64,000 bases of DNA, from positions 1 to 64,000 of the forward strand of contig CAYNEO010000009.1 of the NCBI GenBank assembly GCA_964396245.1, in the 5' to 3' direction. Position numbers and translations under genes: made by a program. Position 1 is the stretch's first letter. Every line of letters starts with the position of its first letter. This document shows, one piece after another, positions 9,722 through 18,195 of this stretch. Source of the stretch: CAYNEO01 sp964396245 (lineage in GTDB: Bacteria; Zixibacteria; MSB-5A5; GN15; FEB-12). A model generated the notes under the pieces. It saw only the letters and a program-made list of their open reading frames with translations, was not told the DNA's origin and made no database searches.

Positions 9722-10903
9722 CTAAGTGCCGTAACGTTCGGAGAGCCATGAAGCAATTCTGTCGAAGCCGTCAATGGCGAATTTTCCATGACCGGCAAGG
9801 GCCATTTTTCGAAGCTGGCCTTCGTATCTCAGGCGTTTCAAAGTGGTTCCAAATTCACGGGCGTTATTTATCGAACCAAACTCCCTTGCCACTCGCCGTT
9901 CGAGCAGATTGAGACGGTTCAGCGGGGCGAACGGACCGATGGACGGCCCGATAATGAACATCGGGAGGCCGAGACCGAGCGCCCAGTTACTTCGCTCGTG
10001 AGCGGGCGCGACAAAGTAGTCGAACGAAGGACACAGCTGGCCGGTGAAGATATTTTCTTCGCGTCGTGAGCGGTGGAGGACGATCAACGCTTGAGGCATC
10101 TCCCTCGGCAACCCGCTTGAGGAGTCGATATGTTCGGTCGACAGGCGCGCGGCGGCAAGAGCATGTCGAGCGGCCTGTTCGAATCCCCCGCCGGCACGGC
10201 AAAACAGCACCACACGACCGCCCCGCTTTGCAGCAGATAGTGCGGCCGCCACGAGTCTTTCGATATGTAATCGCGGTTCTGCCCCTGACGAGAAAAAGGC
10301 GCCGACCAGAGGCTCATTGCTTGCGAGGCGCGCGAGACGGGACTCAAAGCAGTCTTTCGCCTGCCGAACGAGGGCCGGCTCGATACACAGGCCGGTGACA
10401 ATAACAGAGTCCGCAGCATAACCGACCTTTCGGAACGACTCGGCAACGGTCTCGGTAGGCACAAAAACCGTTTCCGCTCCGCGTACCAGCGATTCTCCCG
10501 GAGCCACCGTCTCCCCGTGCTGGTACAAAACGGCGGGGCGTCCCTGAAGGATCCCGACCAGACTCGGATGGGCAACAATAACGGGATCAGGATCATGCAT
10601 GAGTTTGCTCCGGATACTCCTGCCCATCAGGCGGAGGAAGACTCCTTCGCTATTGTAATCCGCACCCGCTCGAATTTGCTTGTACGCGTAACCAATGAGT
10701 TTGCTCGAGGCGCCACGCACATATAACCATCGCGCGATCTTCCAGGCCTGCCGGGGCAGAAATGAGGATACTGAAAATACATCGGTTTCGCGGCGCACAA
10801 GACGAATATCGCCGTTTCGGATGAGAGCATCGACAATACCATCCAGATAGAATGGATGGCCGCGCCCAATGTTCGTGTACAGTAAATTGATCTTTGAGAC
10901 GAT
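9722..10903 (-). CDS. GT-B glycosyltransferase-like protein, probable AUC start codon
   Basis: The first ordinary start in this frame is GTG at 10798 (358 residues), but the frame continues upstream without a stop. It reads KINLLYTNIGRGHPFYLDGI, which looks like the nucleotide-sugar enzyme N-terminal motif (hydrophobic strand, then N-x-G-x-G-H). An AAGGAGAG ribosome site (10910-10917) sits 8 bases before an in-frame ATC at 10903, and a strong promoter lies just upstream. Translation from AUC gives 393 residues. The second half has the usual Rossmann-like blocks (VGAFFSSGAEP, GGRVVLFCRAGGG, and GLGLPMFIIGPSIGPF near the acceptor/donor cleft). Membrane glycolipid or polysaccharide synthesis is plausible but inferred; the exact family is uncertain. 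Confidence 0.65.
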   Translation of the reverse strand: MVSKINLLYTNIGRGHPFYLDGIVDALIRNGDIRLVRRETDVFSVSSFLPRQAWKIARWLYVRGASSKLIGYAYKQIRAGADYNSEGVFLRLMGRSIRSKLMHDPDPVIVAHPSLVGILQGRPAVLYQHGETVAPGESLVRGAETVFVPTETVAESFRKVGYAADSVIVTGLCIEPALVRQAKDCFESRLARLASNEPLVGAFFSSGAEPRLHIERLVAAALSAAKRGGRVVLFCRAGGGFEQAARHALAAARLSTEHIDSSSGLPREMPQALIVLHRSRREENIFTGQLCPSFDYFVAPAHERSNWALGLGLPMFIIGPSIGPFAPLNRLNLLERRVAREFGSINNAREFGTTLKRLRYEGQLRKMALAGHGKFAIDGFDRIASWLSERYGT

Positions 10904-10927
10904 AACTGACTCTCCTTGACGTGGAAT

Positions 10928-10956
10928 ATGATACGGAACCGAAGACGGACTGTCAA
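10928..10956 (-). promoter_or_regulatory. Sigma-70-type promoter for glycosyltransferase-like gene
   Basis: On the minus strand TTGACA (10951-10956) and TATCAT (10928-10933) are separated by exactly 17 bases. Predicted transcription would begin near 10921, giving a leader of about 18 bases that holds AAGGAGAG. This fits initiation at the ATC at 10903 and not at the GTG at 10798. Confidence 0.6.
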
Positions 10957-10975
10957 TTCCGTGCGGCCGGGCATA

Positions 10976-11000
10976 GAAAAAGGCCGGTGAATACCGGCCT
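10976..11000 (-). terminator. Rho-independent terminator of cheW-like gene
   Basis: On the minus strand an 8-bp stem AGGCCGGT/ACCGGCCT (10981-11000) with a 4-base loop is followed by TTTTT. It begins 26 bases after the stop of the CheW gene and separates it from the next promoter. Confidence 0.8.
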
Positions 11001-11026
11001 GTGATTGTAGCTGCACAGCCTCCCGG

Positions 11027-11524
11027 CTATACCTTGACAGTTGCCATCCGGACCGATTCCACGACTTTTGAAAGATCGAGAAAAATCAACAGGCGATCTT
11101 CAAGTTTGGCGACGCCCTTGATGTATTCTGCATTTATCCCGGTAACAAGTTCCGGCGGCGGTTCGATAGTGTTGGCCGGCAATCGGAGGACTTCGGAAAC
11201 GGAATCGACAATCATCCCCATGACGTTGCCCTCGATATCCACAACGACAATTCTCGTGTTTTTGTCGTACTCTTTGAGCTCGAGGCCAAAACGCTTTCTC
11301 AGGTCTATGATCGGGATGACTTTGCCGCGCAGGTTGATGACGCCCTCGACATAATGCGGCGCCTGCGGGACCCTGGTGATCTCAACGGTGCGGTTTATTT
11401 CCTGAACTTTCAGGATGTCTACGCCGAATTCTTCTGAGCCGATGGTAAATGATACCAGCTGAAGTTCATCGGACGCCGCGGAACCACCGGTTCTTTCGAT
11501 CGGCCGTACGGTTTCACTTTTCAT
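11027..11524 (-). CDS. cheW: CheW-like chemotaxis coupling protein
   Basis: 165 residues: a ~25-residue polar leader, then one CheW domain. Recognisable blocks are LVSFTIGSEEFGVDILKVQEI, ITRVPQAPHYVEGVINLRG, VIPIIDLRKRFG and MIVDSVSEVLRL, matching the family's SH3-like double barrel. CheW couples membrane chemoreceptors to the CheA kinase in the cytoplasm. No cheA, receptor or flagellar gene is near, and the gene has its own terminator, so it stands alone here. Its partners must be encoded elsewhere, or it serves another signalling array. Confidence 0.9.
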   Translation of the reverse strand: MKSETVRPIERTGGSAASDELQLVSFTIGSEEFGVDILKVQEINRTVEITRVPQAPHYVEGVINLRGKVIPIIDLRKRFGLELKEYDKNTRIVVVDIEGNVMGMIVDSVSEVLRLPANTIEPPPELVTGINAEYIKGVAKLEDRLLIFLDLSKVVESVRMATVKV

Positions 11525-11681
11525 GTGCCAGTGCCTCTACTGAAGCGGTTACGGAAAGTGCCGGAGGACTGTTGTTGTGGGTCAGCTGACCCGGTCCCGG
11601 ACATACTTGATCCTGAGAGGTATATCGGACGGGTTGCCAAATGGCTTTAGAAAGGCGTCATAGGGCTACTTCGGGCGAGAT

Positions 11682-12434
11682 TTACTTGCCCAGGAGGTCT
11701 ATGAGCCGTCTGGCGGTGGTCGGAGCATGTCCCGAGTAGTGGTTGTTGATAAAGACGAATAAATCGCCACCGGCGGCGGTAAAATCGCTGATGACCTGTC
11801 GCCACCAGGTGAGTTCTTCTTCCCGATCATACCGGATGTAGCTGAAGTCGGATTCGATCAACTTACGATCCCCGAGCAGGCGGATATAGTGAAAGTCGGC
11901 GGTTTTCACCGTGCGTTTCGGCACCCACGGGTGATCGACCAGGCAGAGGGCGATGTTACGTTCACGGAGCATATCATAGAGTTCCTCGCCCAGCCAGTTT
12001 TTGTTGCGCAGTTCGATGGCAATACGGATGTCGGTCGGAAGGGTCGCTACAAGCTCGGTGAGCAGAGGCTTTTGATCCGGCTTGAAGCTGTATGGAAACT
12101 GCAGCAGGAGCGGTCCGAGTTTAGACTTGAGACCCTTCATGACCTCGATGAAGGCGTGGGCGGTTTCGATCCTCGACGTGACGTCGCCCTCATGGGTGAC
12201 CGTCTGCGGGAATTTCGCCGCCATAACGAATGAGTCGGGCGTGATTTTGATCCATTTTGCGACCGTTTGTTCAGTGGGAATACGATAGAACGTGCTGTCG
12301 ATCTCCACCGTGTTGAACTGCGAGGCATAGAATTGGAGAAAATCAGCCGGCGGGCAAAACTGCGGATAGAAGTTGCCCAGCCAGTCTTTATAACTGAATC
12401 CCATCGTGCCGATTCTGACGTTTCCCTGGATCAC
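11682..12434 (-). CDS. DUF72 family protein (YecE-like)
   Basis: 250 residues, the usual size for DUF72. The N-terminus VRIGTMGFSYKDWLGNFYP and the following FYASQFNTVEIDSTFYRIP are the diagnostic blocks of this TIM-barrel family. Later blocks AIELRNKNWL, ALCLVDHPW and DLFVFINNHYSGHAP also fit. The biochemical role of the family is not established. The gene is divergent from the M29 aminopeptidase at 12556, sharing a 120-base intergenic region. Confidence 0.9.
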   Translation of the reverse strand: MIQGNVRIGTMGFSYKDWLGNFYPQFCPPADFLQFYASQFNTVEIDSTFYRIPTEQTVAKWIKITPDSFVMAAKFPQTVTHEGDVTSRIETAHAFIEVMKGLKSKLGPLLLQFPYSFKPDQKPLLTELVATLPTDIRIAIELRNKNWLGEELYDMLRERNIALCLVDHPWVPKRTVKTADFHYIRLLGDRKLIESDFSYIRYDREEELTWWRQVISDFTAAGGDLFVFINNHYSGHAPTTARRLIDLLGK

Positions 12435-12484
12435 AAAACTATAACACGCCGCCCCCTCGATTGTTCGGACGGTTGCGGGACCGG

Positions 12485-12513
12485 TTGCGCAGGAGCGGTC
12501 TTTGTGCTATCTT
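12485..12513 (+). promoter_or_regulatory. Candidate sigma-70 promoter for M29 aminopeptidase
   Basis: TTGCGC (12485-12490) and TATCTT (12508-12513) are 17 bases apart, about 40 bases before the start codon at 12556. AAAGGAG precedes that ATG with good spacing. The match is moderate. Confidence 0.35.
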
Positions 12514-12555
12514 CGGAACAAAATCGTACGAGCATAAATCAAAGGAGTACCGACC

Positions 12556-13692
12556 ATGGATAAGCGCAACGAAGTACTGGCCCGACTATTGCTTGAATAC
12601 TCGGTGAAGATCCAGCCCGGTGAAGTCCTGTATCTTGAAATAAAAGGGAAAGATACGCTTGATCTTGGCAAGCAGGTTATTCGGCTTGCCACGCAGATGG
12701 GCGCGACAGTATTCTGGTATTACAACGATGAATCTCTCCTTCGGCACTGGGTGGCGAATGCGAAGGACGAGCAGTTCAAGAAGCAGGCAGAGTTGCACCT
12801 GCCGCTGATGAAGGCTGCGGATGCCTATATCGGGTTACGGGGATCGGATAATCCGTTTGATATGGCGGATGTCGACCAGAAGCAGGTTGACAGGCAAAAC
12901 ACACTGTTCTACAAGCCGGTGCATCTGGAAGAGCGCGTCAAGCGGACCAAGTGGGTCGTCCTGAGATATCCGAATAACGCCATGGCGCAGCTTGCCGAGA
13001 CATCACAGGAGTCATTCGCTGATTTCTATTACGATGTGTGCTGTCTGGATTATGCCAAGATGTCGAAGGCGCAGGACGGCCTGTTCGCGCTCATGGACGC
13101 TACCGACAAAGTGCATATTACCGCTCCCGGTACCGATCTGACTTTCTTGATCAAGGGCATTCCCTGTGTCAAATGCGATGGGGAGCGGAATATCCCCGAC
13201 GGTGAGGTCTACACGGCTCCCGTGCGTGACTCGATTAACGGGACGATCAAGTATAACACTCCCTCGCTGTACCAGGGAGTCGTATACAATGACATCCAGT
13301 TGACCTTCGAGAACGGCAAGATTGTCAAGGCGACCTGCTCGGGCGATGACAAGAAACTCAACGAGATTTTCGACACCGACGAGGGTGCGAGGTATGTCGG
13401 TGAATTCGCTATTGGCGTCAATCCGTTTATTCTGCATCCGATGCGCGACACGCTGTTCGACGAAAAGATTGCCGGTTCGTTCCACTTCACCCCCGGTCAA
13501 TGCTACGACGAGGCGCCGAACGGCAATGATTCCAGCATCCACTGGGACCTGGTTTTGATCCAGCGGCCGGAATACGGGGGCGGTGAGATCTATTTCGATG
13601 ACAAGTTGATCCGAAAGGACGGCGTGTTCACCGACCCGCAGCTCGAGAAGGACTTCTCGAAAGAGAATCTCCGCTCGAGTGCGCTCGACTGA
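12556..13692 (+). CDS. M29 family metallo-aminopeptidase
   Basis: 378 residues, near the ~370-410 typical of thermophilic-type M29 aminopeptidases (AmpS/PepS). It removes N-terminal amino acids from peptides in the cytoplasm using a two-metal site. The metal-binding blocks are present in order: the DGEVYTAPVRDSINGTI segment (first Glu), GEFAIGVNP (second Glu), DEKIAGSFHFTPGQCY (His), and the late NDSSIHWDLV (His and Asp). Start chosen from AAAGGAG 9 bases before the ATG. It is followed 37 bases later by a ferritin-like gene on the same strand. Confidence 0.92.
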   Translation: MDKRNEVLARLLLEYSVKIQPGEVLYLEIKGKDTLDLGKQVIRLATQMGATVFWYYNDESLLRHWVANAKDEQFKKQAELHLPLMKAADAYIGLRGSDNPFDMADVDQKQVDRQNTLFYKPVHLEERVKRTKWVVLRYPNNAMAQLAETSQESFADFYYDVCCLDYAKMSKAQDGLFALMDATDKVHITAPGTDLTFLIKGIPCVKCDGERNIPDGEVYTAPVRDSINGTIKYNTPSLYQGVVYNDIQLTFENGKIVKATCSGDDKKLNEIFDTDEGARYVGEFAIGVNPFILHPMRDTLFDEKIAGSFHFTPGQCYDEAPNGNDSSIHWDLVLIQRPEYGGGEIYFDDKLIRKDGVFTDPQLEKDFSKENLRSSALD

Positions 13693-13729
13693 GTATAGAA
13701 AAATACCGAGGTAACGATAAGGAGCACTT

Positions 13730-14239
13730 ATGGAAATACTCGAGTTTGCCATGAAGATGGAGCGCGACGGCAAAGCGTTTTACGAACAGGCGGCATCGAA
13801 GGCGAACCGGCCGGAGTTGAAGAAAATATTCACCACGCTGGCCGAGGAAGAACTTCGGCATTTCAAGATTTTCAAAAATCTCAAGGAGGGGATGCACAGC
13901 GAGGCGAAGACAATTTTCGACCAGCGCGGGCAGACCATATCGATCGCCAAGAATCTTTTTCAGCAGCTGACTGAAGAAGGGAAGACAACTCTATACGGCG
14001 ATGATGTCAAAGCGGTCTGGAAGGAGGCTCGCGAGATCGAAGAAAAGTCGGAGCAAATGTACCGCGAGGAGGCGGAGAAAGAAACCGACGCCACACGCAA
14101 AGAACTCTGGAATAAGATTGCCGACGAGGAAAAGAGCCACATTTACCTCGTCGATAATATGATCTCATTCATGAATGATCCGCAGGGCTTTACGGCCTCG
14201 GCGGATTTCAAGCATTTCATGAGCTGGGAAGGCCATTGA
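13730..14239 (+). CDS. Ferritin-like di-iron (rubrerythrin-type) protein
   Basis: 169 residues, almost wholly helical. Two helix pairs each carry an EExxH metal motif: EEELRHF near residue 45 and DEEKSHIY near residue 140, with partner glutamates in MERDGKAFYEQA and EEKSEQMYREEA. This is the four-helix ferritin-like fold of rubrerythrins, which in anaerobes detoxify peroxide or handle iron. No C-terminal rubredoxin CxxC knuckles are present, so it needs a separate electron donor if it is a peroxidase. TAAGGAG precedes the ATG. Probably cotranscribed with the aminopeptidase. Confidence 0.85.
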   Translation: MEILEFAMKMERDGKAFYEQAASKANRPELKKIFTTLAEEELRHFKIFKNLKEGMHSEAKTIFDQRGQTISIAKNLFQQLTEEGKTTLYGDDVKAVWKEAREIEEKSEQMYREEAEKETDATRKELWNKIADEEKSHIYLVDNMISFMNDPQGFTASADFKHFMSWEGH

Positions 14240-14252
14240 TCCGGTTTTCTCC

Positions 14253-14283
14253 GGTGATGATCCGCCTTGGGCGGATCGTCACC
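14253..14283. terminator. Strong hairpin between convergent genes
   Basis: A 14-bp stem (14253-14266 with 14270-14283) with a TTG loop and a single G-T pair lies between the stops at 14239 and 14291. The T-runs on either side are weak, so termination in both directions is an inference from position. Confidence 0.55.
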
Positions 14284-14290
14284 GCCTGTT

Positions 14291-15247
14291 TCAGGGCACA
14301 GCCGCCCTGGCTTTCCTCCCCGCCCCTATCTCGCTTATGATCACTCCCGCAAGAACGATTCCGCCCCCGATAATAAACGTCACGGTGATTACTTCACCAA
14401 GGAACAGATATGCGACGACCGTGGCAATTATCGGTTGTACGTTGTGGTAAACGGCTACCCGCGAAGCATCCATGTGTTTCAACAGCCAGTACCAGAGAAC
14501 ATAGACGACCCCCGACAGTGCCAACGACATGTACAGAACCGACCCCCAGGCGCCAAGCGGCACACCTGTGTAGTCAAAGTGTAAGGCGCGGATAAGACCG
14601 AAAGGCGTGTAGAGCACTGTCCCCGATGCAAGTGCATAGGCAGTTACCCGTATGGCGCCATATTTCCTTACGAGATCGCGGCCGATGATCGTGTAATACG
14701 CCCAGGCGATTACGGATACCACAATAATGGCGTCACCGATGAGATAATCGGTACCGATTTTCACCGCTCCGCCAGTCATGATAACGGCAACACCTCCCAC
14801 AGCCATCACGATACCCAGTGCCCGCCGCCAGATCAGCTTCTCCTTGAGATGAATGATCGCCAGCAGAAACACGAATATGGGAGTGGTGGAGAAAATAACC
14901 GCGCCATGCCCTGCGCCGGTCATTGACTGGCCCAGAAGAAACAGGGTTTGGTTGAGCGGAATGATGAGTATGCCGAGCAGGAAGATCTTTTTGTAGTCTT
15001 TGCGCTCAATGGGCAGGCGATGCGTCATCAGTCTCACGATTCCCAGGAGGACGATGGCCGAGAGCAGATACCGGTAGAAGGCGAATGTGAACGGTTCGAT
15101 ATAGGTCAGCCCGTACTTGGCGATCGGGTACACGAGCGAGCCCATTATCTGCTGGGTCATGATAACCAGCGCCAGCACCAGGAAACTTTTCTGCTCCCCA
15201 ACAGCGGCGTTTTCGATTTGCTCTGATGTGGGCAAGGAAGGTCTCAT
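14291..15247 (-). CDS. EamA/DMT family transporter
   Basis: 318 residues with about ten hydrophobic helices arranged as two EamA repeats (first half around SLVYPIAKYGLTYIEPFTFAFYR, second around GAIRVTAYALASGTVLYTPFG). Repeat ends show the usual FLLAIIHLKEKLIWRRALGI and ATVVAYLFLGEVITVTFIIGG pattern. This is the drug/metabolite transporter superfamily in the inner membrane, commonly exporters of amino acids or other metabolites. The substrate cannot be told. A short polar N-terminal stretch precedes the first helix. Confidence 0.88.
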   Translation of the reverse strand: MRPSLPTSEQIENAAVGEQKSFLVLALVIMTQQIMGSLVYPIAKYGLTYIEPFTFAFYRYLLSAIVLLGIVRLMTHRLPIERKDYKKIFLLGILIIPLNQTLFLLGQSMTGAGHGAVIFSTTPIFVFLLAIIHLKEKLIWRRALGIVMAVGGVAVIMTGGAVKIGTDYLIGDAIIVVSVIAWAYYTIIGRDLVRKYGAIRVTAYALASGTVLYTPFGLIRALHFDYTGVPLGAWGSVLYMSLALSGVVYVLWYWLLKHMDASRVAVYHNVQPIIATVVAYLFLGEVITVTFIIGGGIVLAGVIISEIGAGRKARAAVP

Positions 15248-15342
15248 ACGAGATCTGTAACCGGGGACAATGCAAATAGTTTCAGAGCGGACACGACAAA
15301 CCGTTACTTTAGATTAATCGTTTATGTCACTACCGTACAAGG

Positions 15343-16131
15343 TTATACTATCGCCCTGTTTGCGCCGCCGTCAACTGCAATGGAAGAGCCTGTAATGTAA
15401 CCGGCCCGTTCACCGGCAAGGAACGTGATTAGCGCCGCGAGTTCTTCGGGTCGCCCCACACGTCCGGCAGGGACTGTAGCACCGAAATCGGCCATCACCT
15501 GATCCGCCGTTTTTCCTGACGTTTCGGCGCGTTTTGCGGCCAGGTCCCTGAGCCGTTCGGTCCCCGTATAACCCGGGCAGACACAGTTGGCAGTTATGCC
15601 TTCCGACGCATAGTTATTGGAGACTGTCTTGCAAAAAGCGGTCACGCCGGCGCGATAGGTGTTCGAGAGAATGAGGTCATCGATCGGCTGAAGGACGGCT
15701 ATTGAAGTGATGTATATGAGTCTCCCCCATTTTCTCTCGATCATGCCGGGCAAGACAAGGTTGGTCAGCCTGACGGCTGACTCGAGAAGGAGACGCCCGG
15801 CATCGTGCCATGCCCGGGCATCGAGGTCAAGGAACTTACCGGGCGGCGGCCCGCCGGTGTTGGAGACGAGGATATCAAGATGCTCGAGGGCTTTTACTTT
15901 CCGGGCGACTTTTTGCAAACCGTCGTCGGTCGAGAGGTCGCCGACGAGGGTATCCGGTCTGTTGCCGGTTGCCTGCTCTATTTCACCGGCCGCCTTGTTC
16001 AAGCGTTCTTCGCTCCGGGAATTGATGATGACAACGGCTCCCTCGCCAGCCAGAGCTTTCGCGGCGGCGAATCCCAGGCCGGCGGAGGCGCCGGTAACCA
16101 GCGCCTTCTTGCCTTTTAGTCCCAAATCCAT
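15343..16131 (-). CDS. Short-chain dehydrogenase/reductase of the atypical FabG-like subgroup
   Basis: 262 residues. The dinucleotide-binding TGASAGLG motif lies near residue 15, followed by VGDLSTD and NTGGPPPGKF (the NNAG position reads SNTGG). A C-terminal GSSIAVDGG closes the fold. The catalytic Ser is present in YITSIAV, but the usual YxxxK is missing: by spacing from this Ser the Tyr and Lys positions read S and R in ILSNTYRAGV. This matches a known SDR subgroup related to 3-oxoacyl-ACP reductases that lacks the standard tetrad. Substrate unknown. It follows the M20 peptidase gene by 2 bases, so the two are one operon. Confidence 0.88.
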   Translation of the reverse strand: MDLGLKGKKALVTGASAGLGFAAAKALAGEGAVVIINSRSEERLNKAAGEIEQATGNRPDTLVGDLSTDDGLQKVARKVKALEHLDILVSNTGGPPPGKFLDLDARAWHDAGRLLLESAVRLTNLVLPGMIERKWGRLIYITSIAVLQPIDDLILSNTYRAGVTAFCKTVSNNYASEGITANCVCPGYTGTERLRDLAAKRAETSGKTADQVMADFGATVPAGRVGRPEELAALITFLAGERAGYITGSSIAVDGGANRAIV

Positions 16132-16133
16132 AA

Positions 16134-17498
16134 CTATTTCACCTTTGCCAGTTCATACGGCAGCGCCGCTGCGGTAAGGCAGCCCCGTTCGAAGTCCCGC
16201 ACGCGGAATCTTTCGTTGGGCGAATGGATATTGTCGCCATCCTGGCCAAAGCCGATCAAGAGCGTATCGAGGCCGAGCATTTCCTTGAAGTCAACAACGA
16301 TCGGGATCGAGCCGCCCTCCTTCATGAAGACCGGTTCTTTGCCGAATCCGGCCTTGATTGCCCGTCCGGCGGCCTCGAGCCAGGGGCCATCGGTCGGAAC
16401 AACCACTCCCTTGGCGCCGCCGTGTTTGTCCACCTTGACGCGGACCGATTTCGGGGCAATGTGCATGAGGTATTTTTCGATTTTGTTGCAGATGTCATTC
16501 GGATCCTGGTTCGGCACGAGACGCATGGTGATCTTGCAGGAGGCGTACGACGGAATAATGGTCTTGGCGCCTTCGCCCTGGTAGCCGCTGGTCAGTCCGT
16601 TGACATCGCAGGTCGGGCGTGAACCGACACGCTCGTAGACTGAGTAGCCTTTTTCACCCTGAAGCGCCCGGACGCCGAGTTCTTTCTTGTATGCCGCTTC
16701 GCTAAACGGGAGCTTTTTCGCTTGTTTCCGTTCCCACGCCGAGAGCGGCTTGACGTCCCTGTAAAATCCGGGGATAGTGACCTTGCCGTTCTTGTCATGG
16801 AGCTGACCGACCATCCAGCAAAGCACGTTGGCCGGATTGGCTATGGCGCCGCCGTAGGTGCCGGAGTGCACGTCGCGATTAGGCCCGTACACGAATACTT
16901 CGACCACGGCGATTCCGCGCAGACCGTAAGATACGGCGGGCTGAGTGAGGCTGAATTGCGAGGTGTCGGAGATGACGACGATGTCGGCTTTGAGCAGTTT
17001 CTTGTTCTGACGGATGAATTTCGGCAGGTTCGTCGAATGCGACTCCTCTTCGCCCTCGATGAGAAACTTGACATTGACGGGCAGCTTGCCATCAGCCTGT
17101 AGCACTGCCTCGAGACCCTTGATGTGGGCGAACACCTGACCCTTGTCGTCGGACGAACCCCGACCGTAGATATACCCGGCTCGAATTTCGGGCTTGAAGG
17201 GTGGAGACTTCCAGAGGTCGAGCGGTTCCGGCGGTTGAACGTCGTAGTGGCCATAATACAACAGCGTGGGCGCATTCTTGTCCGCCATGTATTCGGCATA
17301 GAGAATAGGATGGCCGGCTGTCTTTACGACCCGGGATTTGAATCCGATCCCGGCAAGATGCTTTTTCAGCCAGTCAGCGCATGCGAGCATGTCTTTTTTG
17401 TGTTCAGATTTGGCCGACACGCTGGGGAAACTGAGAAGGGTGAACAGTTCTTTGAATCTCTTGCTCTGGGTTTTTTTGAGATAATCCTTCGGTTTCAT
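16134..17498 (-). CDS. M20 family zinc dipeptidase
   Basis: 454 residues, the size of the M20 CNDP-like dipeptidases. The metal ligands are all visible: YYGHYDVQPP (His and catalytic Asp), GRGSSDDKGQ (bridging Asp), LIEGEEESHS (catalytic Glu and ligand Glu), VVISDTSQF (Asp) and DNIHSPNERF (His) near the end. HSGTYGG marks the dimerisation/lid domain. It hydrolyses dipeptides or related amide bonds in the cytoplasm. It is the first gene of a two-gene unit with the SDR. Confidence 0.92.
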   Translation of the reverse strand: MKPKDYLKKTQSKRFKELFTLLSFPSVSAKSEHKKDMLACADWLKKHLAGIGFKSRVVKTAGHPILYAEYMADKNAPTLLYYGHYDVQPPEPLDLWKSPPFKPEIRAGYIYGRGSSDDKGQVFAHIKGLEAVLQADGKLPVNVKFLIEGEEESHSTNLPKFIRQNKKLLKADIVVISDTSQFSLTQPAVSYGLRGIAVVEVFVYGPNRDVHSGTYGGAIANPANVLCWMVGQLHDKNGKVTIPGFYRDVKPLSAWERKQAKKLPFSEAAYKKELGVRALQGEKGYSVYERVGSRPTCDVNGLTSGYQGEGAKTIIPSYASCKITMRLVPNQDPNDICNKIEKYLMHIAPKSVRVKVDKHGGAKGVVVPTDGPWLEAAGRAIKAGFGKEPVFMKEGGSIPIVVDFKEMLGLDTLLIGFGQDGDNIHSPNERFRVRDFERGCLTAAALPYELAKVK

Positions 17499-17605
17499 AC
17501 GGGAGTCTCCTTATGACTGTAATCGCAGATTGGCCCGAATATAGAACGCGTCGTGAGGAATGTAAAGCACGTTTCGGTGGTATTCATGTATGGGGACGGA
17601 GTCCA

Positions 17606-18133
17606 TCAGGGATTCGACGAACCGTGTCTTTTAAACCACGTCACCGGATCGTCCACGAACTCGAGGCACGAATCGAGCAGCCGGGAATGCATCGACTCCT
17701 CTTCGATCAGCCACTCATAGAATTTTTTGACTTTCGGGTTGGTGGCTTCGCGCGCCTTGGCCATGTAGAGATCCTCGGCGCCGTTTTCAAATGCAAGCGC
17801 GGTCTGATATGCTTCCCTGTCGGTGATCGAGGGGTTGACCCGGTCCCTCAGCCGGGCGAGTGTTTCATTGAAGGAGGCAAGCCGGTCCGAGGCGGTTGAC
17901 GGTTCCGTGTCAGGCAGATTGTCTTCGCCGGTTTGTTCGAGAGACCGATAGAATTCCTCGATCCGCTCGATATGTCGGTCTTCCTCGGCGGCCAGAAACT
18001 CGAATGTCCGGCGGGCAAGGACGCTTTCGGTCTTCCGGGCGGCTTCGAGGAAAAAAGCCCGGCCGCGGCGCTCTAGTTCCATCGCGGTCCGCAGCGGTTC
18101 GAGAAGTCCTGATATATGTTTTGAATTGCCCAT
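17606..18133 (-). CDS. Ferritin-like di-iron protein, second copy
   Basis: 175 residues with the same four-helix layout as the ferritin-like gene at 13730. The EExxH motifs are AAEEDRHIER near residue 55 and IEEESMHSRL near residue 145, each with a partner Glu helix (TAMELERRGRAFF and LAFENGAEDLY). It keeps the closing FVDDPVTWF that mirrors FMNDPQGF in its relative. The two are clearly paralogous but far apart in sequence and lie on opposite strands 3.4 kb from each other. Likely peroxide or iron handling in an anaerobe; no rubredoxin domain. Confidence 0.82.
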   Translation of the reverse strand: MGNSKHISGLLEPLRTAMELERRGRAFFLEAARKTESVLARRTFEFLAAEEDRHIERIEEFYRSLEQTGEDNLPDTEPSTASDRLASFNETLARLRDRVNPSITDREAYQTALAFENGAEDLYMAKAREATNPKVKKFYEWLIEEESMHSRLLDSCLEFVDDPVTWFKRHGSSNP

Positions 18134-18195
18134 TGCGTTTTGGATTAGACTGCAACCGAATCATAGTTACAACGCCGGGCAGACGGGAAAGGTTC

